Shown here one piece after another: positions 1 to 6,764 of a stretch of DNA of 31,853 nt (position 1 is the first letter of the stretch; every line of letters starts with the position of its first letter). The position numbers and the translations under genes were made by a program. The notes beneath the pieces are model-generated. The model was not told the DNA's origin. It saw only the letters and a program-made list of their open reading frames with translations, and did no database searches. This stretch comes from a virus: IMG/VR virus record IMGVR_UViG_3300038425_000058, positions 1 through 31,853 of that record, one strand, 5' to 3'.

Positions 1-2
1 GG

Positions 3-38
3 CCTTTGCAGCTGGAGAAGAAAGATGAACCGCAATGA
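3..38 (+). CDS. possible 3' end of an upstream gene (partial)
   Basis: Frame 3 is open from the window edge to TGA at 36-38, giving an 11-codon charged tail ending DEPQ. That composition fits the C-terminus of a viral gene just left of the window, perhaps a portal or minor head protein given the genes downstream. It is too short to identify, and the other frames also stop soon after. Confidence 0.25.
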   Translation, partial: PLQLEKKDEPQ

Positions 39-65
39 TGGGGCAACCCCGGAGCGGACGTAGCT

Positions 66-195
66 TGGCTTCGCAAGGCTCGGTTGGGCTTGGCACGGCG
101 CGGTTAGGTAGGGAATGGCGTGGTCTGGCGTGGCAGGGATTCCCTGGCTCGGTAGGGTCCGGCCCGGCGGGGCAGGGTGTGGCTCGGCGCGGATT
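66..195 (+). repeat. GG-pentamer periodic repeat tract
   Basis: A GG dinucleotide recurs almost every 5 bases from about 66 to 138 (NGGNN register). After one broken unit at 141-145 it resumes one base out of phase (GGNNN) from 146 to 192. The bases between vary, so this is a periodic pattern, not an exact tandem repeat. Five is not a multiple of three, so the pattern is not driven by protein coding. The 64-codon ORF over it is a by-product with low-complexity Gly/Arg/Ala/Gln content. The tract ends about 20 bases before the RAMP-like gene at 216. Confidence 0.8.
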
Positions 196-215
196 TCAAG
201 GTAAGGTGAAACAGC

Positions 216-788
216 ATGAGAAAAGTTGACGTTTGGATTAAGGGGATTACCCCCCTTCTGATGCATGATAGTCAGGGGATCAACCCATTACATCCCCTGA
301 TAAAAGAGCTGAAAAAGCTCACGGTGAAAGGGAAGAAGAAAACGGACGACGACAACATCCAGATCGCCCGTATCGAGTGGGAGCTCGGCCTCTATCTGGA
401 TAAGGACGGTAAACCCATGGTCCCGGCGGTCAATGTAGAAGCCTGCATTCGGGACGCTGCTAAGGAGGAGAAACAGGGCAGAACCGTCACCGCCGGGCTC
501 AAAGTCTCCCCGGATGATATCCCCCTGATCTATCCAGGACCAACCACCAAGAACGGGCTCTGGGAAGCAGGATTCAGCGACTTCCGAAGCGCTAGGATCA
601 AGGGAAGCCGAGTGAACCGATGCAGGCCACGGTTCAACAGCTGGGAACTTAAGTTCACCATCGAGTATTCCGAGAAGGACTTCGATGATGAGGCCATCCG
701 AAGGTTCCTTGAGATCGCAGGGGAACGGAAGGGACTTGGGGACTATCGCCCCCGGTATGGAAAGTTCGCCGTTATGAGCATGGAATAA
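216..788 (+). CDS. RAMP/Cas7-like phage protein of unknown function
   Basis: Protein of 190 residues starting at ATG 216, with an AAGGTGA ribosome binding site about 9 bases upstream. It opens with a beta strand and the motif KGITPLLMH (residues 9-17), has a MVPAVNVEACIRDAAK segment (about 68-83), and ends in a glycine-rich stretch GLGDYRPRYGKFAV. A first strand with a TPLLMH-type motif, a 'P-x-N-x-x-x-x-I/L-R' helix and a C-terminal G-rich loop resemble RAMP/Cas7 (RRM-fold) proteins. From memory, similar standalone proteins are common in phages as hypotheticals. No CRISPR or other cas gene is present. It is followed after 2 bases by the RHH gene. Coding is near certain; the fold is an inference. 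Confidence 0.8.
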   Translation: MRKVDVWIKGITPLLMHDSQGINPLHPLIKELKKLTVKGKKKTDDDNIQIARIEWELGLYLDKDGKPMVPAVNVEACIRDAAKEEKQGRTVTAGLKVSPDDIPLIYPGPTTKNGLWEAGFSDFRSARIKGSRVNRCRPRFNSWELKFTIEYSEKDFDDEAIRRFLEIAGERKGLGDYRPRYGKFAVMSME

Positions 789-790
789 CC

Positions 791-988
791 ATGGCGACGC
801 ATAACTGGCAGGTCAGCATCAACGCGAACGGGGCCGAAAAGACTGAATATGTCTACGTAGAGCTCCCCGGTGCGTATCTTTGGCAAATTGAACGCATTAT
901 CCAAGACCCCCGGTTCGGATTCGCTTCCCGTGAGGCATTCCTATTAGATGCAATCCGGCAACACATCATCAAATACGACTTACAATAA
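791..988 (+). CDS. small ribbon-helix-helix protein with tape-measure-like N-terminus
   Basis: A 65-residue protein starting 2 bases after the previous stop. Residues about 22-60 fit a ribbon-helix-helix (CopG/Arc-like) DNA-binding domain: a strand (YVYVELP), helix (YLWQIERII), a turn, then helix (SREAFLLDAIRQHI). The first 17 residues are not part of that fold and closely match the C-terminal region of the tape measure protein in this window. RHH proteins usually dimerise and bind short palindromes to repress promoters. Its position just before the promoter at 1010 makes it a candidate autoregulator or regulator of the late operon. That role is inferred from position only. Confidence 0.8.
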   Translation: MATHNWQVSINANGAEKTEYVYVELPGAYLWQIERIIQDPRFGFASREAFLLDAIRQHIIKYDLQ

Positions 989-997
989 TAAACGACT

Positions 998-1008
998 CCC
1001 TTTTTTAG
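998..1008 (+). terminator. T-rich archaeal-type terminator
   Basis: CCC followed by six T (1001-1006), 13 bases after the RHH stop and immediately before the TATA box of the next operon. Archaeal RNA polymerase terminates on T runs without needing a hairpin. No stable stem is visible. Confidence 0.5.
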
Positions 1009-1042
1009 ATTTATATAGTATAGCGTTGTATATTTTGAGCGT
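1009..1042 (+). promoter_or_regulatory. archaeal promoter P1 of the structural operon, with shared operator motif
   Basis: TATA box TTTATATA at 1010-1017, 26 bases before ATG 1043, so transcription should begin within a few bases of the start codon. No ribosome binding site is visible, which fits a leaderless mRNA. The decamer TATAGTATAG (1014-1023) and its extension CGTTG recur at the promoters near 19231 and 28300 (on the - strand there). It overlaps the TATA box, where a bound repressor would block TBP/TFB. Confidence 0.75.
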
Positions 1043-2329
1043 ATGCCGGAGTTCACCCTTTTAGGCAGCCTTCATCCATTTGTGATCGCTACCGCGGGGA
1101 ATGCCCTTCTCATCGAGGGCCCTCTCTTCACCGCGGGAAAGATCAACAAGAACGGGTGGGGCATCCCCGAGGAAGAGGCTGCGGACTTCGCTGCATCATT
1201 CACGGGCAAGCCCATTCGATATTGCCCGTATGGAAAGGAGGTCATCCCGGGGGTCCCGGGCGAGCATTACTGCGACGCCATCAACTCCCAGAAGGCCGTT
1301 GTAGGCACTATTCTCAAAGTCATGCCCGGGGGAAAGGATGACCAGAACCGCACCGTCTTCTACCAGCGAGCGAAGATCACAGACCCGGCGACCGTCAAGG
1401 GGATTCAATCCGGCACGATTCCCTTAACTGTCTCCCTCTGGGGTATCGCTGACGAACATGGGGAGGACGGGATGATGCGGGGGATCCGGGGCGAGAGCGC
1501 AAGCATTGTCAGCGACCCCGCCTATACGGAGGCCCGCTTTACCTGGATGGCAGCGAAGTCCTACCCTTTCCAGAGCTCAAAAGGAGCATCTACTGTGACC
1601 GACAAACCAACCGAAGAGCAGGCCACCCTTCCGGGAATGGAGGCGGTGGCTCCTGGCGTGACGATCAACATCGCCGCCGGGAAAGGATCGACTGATGGAA
1701 AAGATGGGGGGGGATCTCCGGAGCACAACGCGGTATGCGCGGGATGTGGAGAGAAGCTCCCTGCCTATGCGAAGTTCTGCCCGGCCTGTGGTAAGGGCCT
1801 TCATGCGGCCTGCGGAGGCTGTGGGGCATCTGTCCGACCCGGCGCGAAGTTCTGCGAAGCCTGTGGGACCCCGGTGGGTCAGACTGTGGGGGACAACTCC
1901 GTTGCGGCCTCGGTTGATAAGCAGGTCGCCGAGAAGCTGGCCGCAAAGCTCGAAGAGGTCCGCAAGCAGGATCTCGCTGCCTCAATCGTCCAGGTTCAGA
2001 TCAGGGCCGGCCTGCTCAAGCAGGAGGACGCAGAGAAGCGGAAGACCGAGCTCGTGACCATCCCGGCCGCGGCACTCGAGATCGAGCTGGCGAACTACAC
2101 CACCATCGCGGACAAGCTCGCAAAGCCTGATGAGCGGGGCCTCAAGAGCGGGCAGATCCCGGTCCCGGCCTCCACCCAGGAGAAGCCAAAGCTTCCGATG
2201 CCTGCCAACGCAGACGCCTTCCTCGCCCGGTTCAAGGGCCTTGACAACAAGGGCCTGACCTGGGAGGACGTGAAGAAATACGGGCCCGGTGGCACGTTCC
2301 ATCAGGGTCGCGTAATCCAGGAGGTCTAA
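1043..2329 (+). CDS. putative prohead protease / double zinc ribbon / scaffold fusion
   Basis: A 428-residue protein at the head of the structural operon. Residues 1-170 resemble phage maturation proteases of the XkdF/Mu-protease type (LLIEGPLFTAGKINKNGWGI near 22-41, candidate His75 in GEHY, a TVSLWG strand near 129-134). The catalytic set cannot be confirmed by eye. Residues 232-274 form two zinc ribbons with CxxC pairs at 232/235, 246/249, 257/260 and 271/274 (double zinc ribbon type). Residues 285-360 are charged and helical, like a scaffold, followed by a basic C-terminal tail. Protease fused to scaffold is known in tailed phages; the zinc ribbon pair between them is unusual. The decoration and capsid genes follow. 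Confidence 0.75.
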   Translation: MPEFTLLGSLHPFVIATAGNALLIEGPLFTAGKINKNGWGIPEEEAADFAASFTGKPIRYCPYGKEVIPGVPGEHYCDAINSQKAVVGTILKVMPGGKDDQNRTVFYQRAKITDPATVKGIQSGTIPLTVSLWGIADEHGEDGMMRGIRGESASIVSDPAYTEARFTWMAAKSYPFQSSKGASTVTDKPTEEQATLPGMEAVAPGVTINIAAGKGSTDGKDGGGSPEHNAVCAGCGEKLPAYAKFCPACGKGLHAACGGCGASVRPGAKFCEACGTPVGQTVGDNSVAASVDKQVAEKLAAKLEEVRKQDLAASIVQVQIRAGLLKQEDAEKRKTELVTIPAAALEIELANYTTIADKLAKPDERGLKSGQIPVPASTQEKPKLPMPANADAFLARFKGLDNKGLTWEDVKKYGPGGTFHQGRVIQEV

Positions 2330-2331
2330 AC

Positions 2332-3423
2332 ATGGGAAACCTTTCAGCACCCCTCGATGTTCCACGCCGGGAACCTCACACGGTCATCGCCCCGGTCAAG
2401 GCAAGCACGACCATCTATAAGGGCGCGATGCTCGAATACAACGGCGGCTATGTGCAGCCGTGGAACCCCTCGGACGGCTATCCCTTCGCGGGAGTTGCCG
2501 AGAGCGGCACAGTCGTCCCGATTGTCGGGAGCGGCGCAAATGTTGTCGGGACCTCCGATGGATGGACCTCGATCCCGGTCAAGCGCACCGGCATGTTCAA
2601 GATCGCCTACTCCTCGGCCGCCATCACCAACGTAGGCGCACTCGTCTACTTCAGCGACGACAACACCCTCACGCTCTCCGCAACCGGGGATGCCGTTGGG
2701 GCCGTCGCGGACTACGAGAGCGGCTACCTCTGGATCGATATCACAGGCTTCACCCTCCCGACAGACGTTAAAGCATTCCTGTCCTATCCCGTGGATCTCT
2801 CCGCGGCTACTGGCTCCGGCACGACTGGGGTTGCAGAGCGGATCGGGACCTCGGGCTCGCCCGTTGCGATGAGCGTTGCCGGCCAGCGTGGGGCCCAGGA
2901 ATACTACTCCACGACCGCGACCAGCGACACCTCCTACGGGCGCTACATCCAGCTCAAGGCCCTGGCTGCAGGGCTCGAAGCCATCGCGCTCCGTTCCCGG
3001 ACCATGCTCTCCATCGCGGCCGTTGGGAACGCCCACGGGATGCACGCTACCCTGGAGCTCGATACCTCCGCGGGCAGCGTCACGGGCCTCGGCACGGGCC
3101 TCCGTGCGAACCTCGTCCTCCCCGGGCGGGCTGTTGCAGCCGGCGGGACCTACTACGGCCTCATGGCGGAGATCTTCTGTGCTGCGAGCGCCGATATCTC
3201 GCCCGTCACGCAGCATGCGATCCTCGCGGTCCAGGCCAACGGCGACGCGACCGCGGTGGGCAAGGTCCTCAACGCCATCGCCTTCGCAGGGGGCGACGGG
3301 ACCGGCAAGATGATCTACACGGCGACGGACTCTGCCCCGACATTCACGGGCTCGATCCGGATCCTCGTGAACGGTGCGGTGCGATACCTGCATTTCACCA
3401 GCGCACAGGCGGCGAACTCGTAA
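2332..3423 (+). CDS. capsid decoration / head protein (DUF2190-like N-terminus)
   Basis: A 363-residue protein preceded by AGGAGG. The N-terminal 145 residues are rich in beta strands and Gly/Ala/Val and resemble the small capsid-cement proteins (DUF2190 type) encoded just before Mu-like capsid genes: a 'VIAPVKASTTIYKGAMLEY' start, then strands ending in YLWIDITGF. After a Ser/Thr/Gly linker (about 150-180) comes a second beta-rich domain of about 170 residues, which I do not recognise. It could be an exposed head ornament. No membrane segment or catalytic motif is seen. The position between protease and capsid supports a virion role. Confidence 0.75.
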   Translation: MGNLSAPLDVPRREPHTVIAPVKASTTIYKGAMLEYNGGYVQPWNPSDGYPFAGVAESGTVVPIVGSGANVVGTSDGWTSIPVKRTGMFKIAYSSAAITNVGALVYFSDDNTLTLSATGDAVGAVADYESGYLWIDITGFTLPTDVKAFLSYPVDLSAATGSGTTGVAERIGTSGSPVAMSVAGQRGAQEYYSTTATSDTSYGRYIQLKALAAGLEAIALRSRTMLSIAAVGNAHGMHATLELDTSAGSVTGLGTGLRANLVLPGRAVAAGGTYYGLMAEIFCAASADISPVTQHAILAVQANGDATAVGKVLNAIAFAGGDGTGKMIYTATDSAPTFTGSIRILVNGAVRYLHFTSAQAANS

Positions 3424-3741
3424 ATGCGGCGAATTTCCCTCATCCCTTACCGCTGCGCAGACGGTCAGTCCTACAAGGTGCGAGAATCCCTCGCAAACCT
3501 GCTCTTCCTCCCGACGCTCCAGCTCGGAGCTCGGGAGATCATTGAGCACGACCGGATCGCACGGAAGATTGAATCCGCGAAGGATAACGTGGTTCTCGAA
3601 GAGGCTGAGTTTGCCAAGGTCAAGCAGGCAATCGAAGCCTTCAAGGGATATGGTCGTGACGACCTCCAGCTCATCGCGCGGGTCATGGATGCGGCAGAAC
3701 TCGACGCAAACACCAACGTTTCAAAAGGAGATGTGATGTAA
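3424..3741 (+). CDS. small head-associated protein, unknown
   Basis: A 105-residue, mostly helical protein whose ATG follows the previous TAA directly. Residues 1-27 form a short beta part (ISLIPYRCADGQSYKVRE), then helices (about 35-90) rich in Arg, Glu, Lys and Ala. From memory, genes of this size and charge often sit between decoration and major capsid genes in Mu gpT-type head clusters. No function can be read from the sequence. The last codons contain an AAGGAG that can serve the capsid gene. Confidence 0.7.
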   Translation: MRRISLIPYRCADGQSYKVRESLANLLFLPTLQLGAREIIEHDRIARKIESAKDNVVLEEAEFAKVKQAIEAFKGYGRDDLQLIARVMDAAELDANTNVSKGDVM

Positions 3742-3742
3742 C

Positions 3743-4705
3743 ATGCCTATCGCACTTTCGGACCTGTATCCGGAATTCACGAACATGCTCATCCAGACCT
3801 ACTTCTTCAAGGTCTATGACATGTATGTCCCGACCGACTGGGCGGACTTCACCCAGGTCCTTCCGTCAACGAAGGAAGCAGAGATCTACCCGACCCTCGG
3901 AGTGGTTCCGAAGATGTCCGAGTTCCGCGGCGAGCGGACCTTCACGGGCCTCGGGAACAAAGAGACCTTCATGGTCCACAACAAGATGTATGATGGCGGC
4001 GTGAGCTTCCCCCTGACGTCCTTCCAGGACGACCAGTATGGGATCGTCTCCATGCGCATCGGAGACCTCGCCATCGAAGGGAAGCGGTTCCCTACGGAGC
4101 TCGTCTACAACATCCTCCACAACGGGGCATCCGTCAAGGGCTACGATGGAGCCTACCTCTTCGCGGACCACAAGGCAAAGGGCTCGGCCACCCAGAGCAA
4201 CACCAACGGGACCTCGACGACCCTGGATGCGACCGGCCTGACCGGCGTCATCAAGGCCATGCGGAAGTTTGTCGATACCCAGGGCCGTCCGCTGAACATC
4301 GTCCCGGACACCCTCATCGTCCCGCCCGACCTCGAAGTCACCGCGGCCCAGCTCCTCAACACGACCTTCTTCATGGCGGTCGGAGCGAACACCTCCCAGA
4401 ACGCTACGAGCGGTCAGGGGACGAGCATCGGCAACATCCCGACCTACAACCCCTTCGGCGGCATCCTCAAGCGGATGATCGTCAGCCCCTACCTCACGTC
4501 AACGACCGAGTGGTATGTGGCCTGCACGACCCGCATGACGAAGCCCGTCATCCTCCAGGAGAGGCAGCCCGTGACCCTCACGGTCAAGATGGACCCGTCC
4601 ACCTCGGATAAGGTCCTCTCCAGCAACGAAGGGCTGGCATCCATCATCGCCCGGTGGGGCGCTGCAGCCGGCGACTGGCACACGGTCTTCCAGGGCTCAA
4701 CCTAA
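3743..4705 (+). CDS. major capsid protein, Mu gpT-like (HK97 fold)
   Basis: A 320-residue protein matching the Mu gpT-type major capsid family in length and pattern. It has an N-terminal helix region (LSDLYPEFTNMLIQTYF), a segment near 78-110 with conserved-looking FMVHNKMYDGGVSFP and FQDDQYG, and the family-like YDGAYLFADHKAKGSATQSN (about 133-152, cf. 'DG..fFs..H'). A central helix (TGVIKAMRKFVDTQGRPLNI) precedes strands carrying VPDTLIVPPDLE. It should assemble the icosahedral shell after protease cleavage of scaffold. Start is ATG 3743, with AAGGAG inside the previous gene. A T-run terminator follows. Confidence 0.85.
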   Translation: MPIALSDLYPEFTNMLIQTYFFKVYDMYVPTDWADFTQVLPSTKEAEIYPTLGVVPKMSEFRGERTFTGLGNKETFMVHNKMYDGGVSFPLTSFQDDQYGIVSMRIGDLAIEGKRFPTELVYNILHNGASVKGYDGAYLFADHKAKGSATQSNTNGTSTTLDATGLTGVIKAMRKFVDTQGRPLNIVPDTLIVPPDLEVTAAQLLNTTFFMAVGANTSQNATSGQGTSIGNIPTYNPFGGILKRMIVSPYLTSTTEWYVACTTRMTKPVILQERQPVTLTVKMDPSTSDKVLSSNEGLASIIARWGAAAGDWHTVFQGST

Positions 4706-4711
4706 ACCCCC

Positions 4712-4732
4712 CTTCCCGTCTCTTTTTTCGGG
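4712..4732 (+). terminator. T-run terminator after the capsid gene
   Basis: Six T at 4723-4728 flanked by CCCG and CGGG, which could form a weak 4-bp stem. It may attenuate read-through after the highly expressed capsid gene. The GGGAGG that follows is the ribosome binding site of the next gene. Confidence 0.45.
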
Positions 4733-4741
4733 AGGATCACC

Positions 4742-5161
4742 ATGACCCTAAGCTGGGCGAACATAGTAACGGCGCAGATTGAGACTTCATGCAGCACCAG
4801 CTACGACCTCACCACAATCGGGGGAAAGGTAGAGGCCGAGATCAAGGCCGAGCTCGATGTTAACGGGCTCGATACGAACCCCCAGAACGTCTCGCAGAGT
4901 GGCGTGGGCCTCCTCGTAACCGCGGCCCAGGCATGGCTCTGTCGGGATATCCGAATCCTCCAGAAACACGACCAGACGATCCCGAATGCCATCCACGAGG
5001 GAACGCTCGGGATCGATGTGACCATCGACGCCTCCATCAAGTTCTACGCTGACAAAGGGCGGGAAGCCCTTGATAAGTATATCGCCGCCATGACAGGGAC
5101 AAACGAAGACGACACGGGCGAGATTGCGGGCCTTCTCGCTCTCGCAGGGGAGGAGTTATGA
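4742..5161 (+). CDS. head-tail connector/adaptor-like protein
   Basis: A 139-residue protein directly after the capsid gene, where the head-tail adaptor normally sits. It is mainly helical with a compact N-terminal region and a C-terminal helix (IDASIKFYADKGREALDKYIAAM). It is similar in size to phage DUF1320/gp6-like connectors, but no diagnostic motif is seen, so the assignment rests on position and size. Ribosome binding site GGGAGG lies 8 bases before ATG. The stop overlaps the start of the next gene (ATGA at 5158). Confidence 0.6.
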   Translation: MTLSWANIVTAQIETSCSTSYDLTTIGGKVEAEIKAELDVNGLDTNPQNVSQSGVGLLVTAAQAWLCRDIRILQKHDQTIPNAIHEGTLGIDVTIDASIKFYADKGREALDKYIAAMTGTNEDDTGEIAGLLALAGEEL

Positions 5162-5490
5162 CGGAAGGCTCGGAATGCGTTACCTTCACCAGAGAGAACG
5201 CGGAATGCCTCGCCCTTACCTGCGAGATCCTCAAACGAGTAGAGGAGGCCCAGAATACGGGCTTTAAGGCGGTCAACGAAAGGCTCGATACCCTCCATAC
5301 CTCGATGAAGAAGCAGCGGGAGGAGTGCGATGCGAAGCTCGATAAGAAAGTCGCTGCCCTGGATGAGCGGATCAAACCCCTGGAGATCTTCAGGACCCAG
5401 ACTACTACGGCCCTCCTCACCATCAACGGGATCCTCGGGCTCGCCCTCTCGCTCAAGGTCTTCCTCGGTAAGATCTTCGGGGTGCTCTGA
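5158..5490 (+). CDS. coiled-coil protein with C-terminal membrane segment
   Basis: A 110-residue protein with a long charged coiled coil (about 20-78) and one C-terminal hydrophobic segment (TALLTINGILGLALSLKVFL, about 83-102). This is the layout of XhlA-type phage proteins (hemolysin/holin partner), but here it lies between head-tail connector genes and not in a lysis cassette. It may act at the membrane in assembly, entry or lysis. The start overlaps the previous stop. Confidence 0.7.
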   Translation: MTEGSECVTFTRENAECLALTCEILKRVEEAQNTGFKAVNERLDTLHTSMKKQREECDAKLDKKVAALDERIKPLEIFRTQTTTALLTINGILGLALSLKVFLGKIFGVL

Positions 5491-5491
5491 A

Positions 5492-5839
5492 ATGTCGACT
5501 CTCTGCCCGCACCTCTGCACCATCCAGCTCCGGGCGTCGCTCGGGACCGGCTCCCTGGGCCCCGTTTTGGGCTGGAGTGATGAGCAGATAAATGTCCCCT
5601 GTCGCTTCGAGATGATGAGCGCGGACATGGTTCTGCGGCTCTACGGCGAAGGGGTCCTGAAGGCGGCACGGGTCTACCTCCCCAACACGGCGACCATCAC
5701 CGCGAACACCCGGCAGATCACCACAACCCAGCCGGGCTTTGCCGGGACCTGGATCGTGAAGGGGGTTATGCCCTACTTCACGCTCCCGCACCAGGAAGTC
5801 AACCTGATCCCGGATATCGCAACCACGGCAGGACAGTAA
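5492..5839 (+). CDS. head-closure/neck-like protein
   Basis: A 115-residue, beta-rich protein starting at ATG 5492, just after the previous TGA. Four cysteines occur in the first half (two in CPHLC near 5-9). Strand-rich segments (VPCRFEMMSADMVLRLYG, AARVYLPNTATITANTRQI, WIVKGVMPYF) fit the small beta-barrel of head-closure proteins between adaptor and tail-completion genes. The assignment rests on gene order (capsid, adaptor, this, gp10-like) and length. Confidence 0.6.
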   Translation: MSTLCPHLCTIQLRASLGTGSLGPVLGWSDEQINVPCRFEMMSADMVLRLYGEGVLKAARVYLPNTATITANTRQITTTQPGFAGTWIVKGVMPYFTLPHQEVNLIPDIATTAGQ

Positions 5840-5840
5840 C

Positions 5841-6233
5841 ATGGACCTCACGCCCGAGCAACTGGTAGCAGCCCTCCTCCGGGTCTCGCAGGGGGCGCAT
5901 AACGGGGCCTACAGGGGCATGGGGAAGGCGGCCGCGATGGTCAAGGGGGTAGCGATGAAATACTCCTCCCCGGGCACGACCCCCTTCTCCAAGGCCCCTT
6001 TCGATACCGGGCGATACCGGGCCGCCATGTATTCCAAGGTCAAAGAAGAGGCCGAGACCATCATCGGGACCGTAGGGAACAAAGCAGGTTATGGACTCTA
6101 CATTGAGCTCGGAACGTCCCGCATGGCAGCCCGGCCCGTCATTCAGAGGTCCATCACGGACTCGGAGGCGGATATCGGGAAGACCCTCGCGGAAGAGACC
6201 TTCAAGGGCATCCGGGAGGCAGCCTACCTATGA
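5841..6233 (+). CDS. tail-completion protein, HK97 gp10-like
   Basis: A 130-residue protein with the usual layout of the HK97 gp10/neck family: N-terminal helix, then 'PFDTGRYRAAMYSKV' near 50-64, 'GTVGNKAGYGLYIELGTSRMAARPVI' near 76-101 ('Y..ylE.GT..m.aRPfl' is the family signature), then a C-terminal helix. It joins the tail to the filled head. It overlaps the next gene by 4 bases. Confidence 0.8.
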   Translation: MDLTPEQLVAALLRVSQGAHNGAYRGMGKAAAMVKGVAMKYSSPGTTPFSKAPFDTGRYRAAMYSKVKEEAETIIGTVGNKAGYGLYIELGTSRMAARPVIQRSITDSEADIGKTLAEETFKGIREAAYL

Positions 6234-6697
6234 CCCCGACCATGACGGCAGCCCTCCTCGATTACTACGAGGATGACGTTGCCCTTCAGACGCTTCTAGG
6301 CAGCGGAGCGGATGACGTCCGGATCGCGTATGCAACCCTCCCCATCATCTATCCCTCTGTCACCCTCCACCTTGACCGGGACGAGGCGCTCCCGCGGCTC
6401 GGCTACGATACCAACGGGGTCTCGGACTTCTCGGTATCTCTGGCGCTCCATGTGTGGACCCGGGACGAAGGGAAGATCATCGGAACCGGGCAGTCCGCGG
6501 TAGCCTATGACGCCAACTCCCTCCAGCTCGCTATCGCGGAAAGGGTGAGGATCCTCTCGCTCAACATCGACAAGACCATCGCGGGACTCCGAGATCTCGC
6601 CTTCAGCGCGATCCCACTCCCCTTCGAGGAAGACGTTCATATCCATCACACTGCATGCCTCCTCAAATTCACCTACGCGGCGGTGGATGTTTTGTGA
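6230..6697 (+). CDS. tail terminator-like protein
   Basis: A 155-residue alpha/beta protein immediately after the gp10-like gene and before the tail tube, the standard place for the tail terminator (lambda gpU / HK97 gp10-11 order). N-terminal helix, strands around IIYPSVTLHLDRDE and SVSLALHVWTRD, a central helix (YDANSLQLAIAERVRILSL), then strands ending in LLKFTYAAVDVL. It should cap the tail tube. A 67-base gap follows that contains GAGAAAGGAGAAG ahead of the tube gene. Confidence 0.65.
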   Translation: MTPTMTAALLDYYEDDVALQTLLGSGADDVRIAYATLPIIYPSVTLHLDRDEALPRLGYDTNGVSDFSVSLALHVWTRDEGKIIGTGQSAVAYDANSLQLAIAERVRILSLNIDKTIAGLRDLAFSAIPLPFEEDVHIHHTACLLKFTYAAVDVL

Positions 6698-6764
6698 CCC
6701 GAAACCTCCATCCTGGAGAATTGCACAACGAACACCAGAATGAGAAAGGAGAAGTGAAAGAACC

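Noticed and set aside
35-229. 64-codon ORF over the GG tract
   Set aside because: Low-complexity Gly/Arg/Ala/Gln sequence produced by the 5-base repeat. It overlaps the real start at 216 and has no ribosome binding site.
2344-3549. 401-codon ORF on the - strand
   Set aside because: Antisense to the decoration gene, with a biased Gly/Arg/Asp/Val composition typical of mirror frames in GC-rich DNA.
6698-6764. promoter in the 67-base gap before the tail tube gene
   Set aside because: No TATA-like element; the gap contains only a good ribosome binding site (AGGAGAAG).
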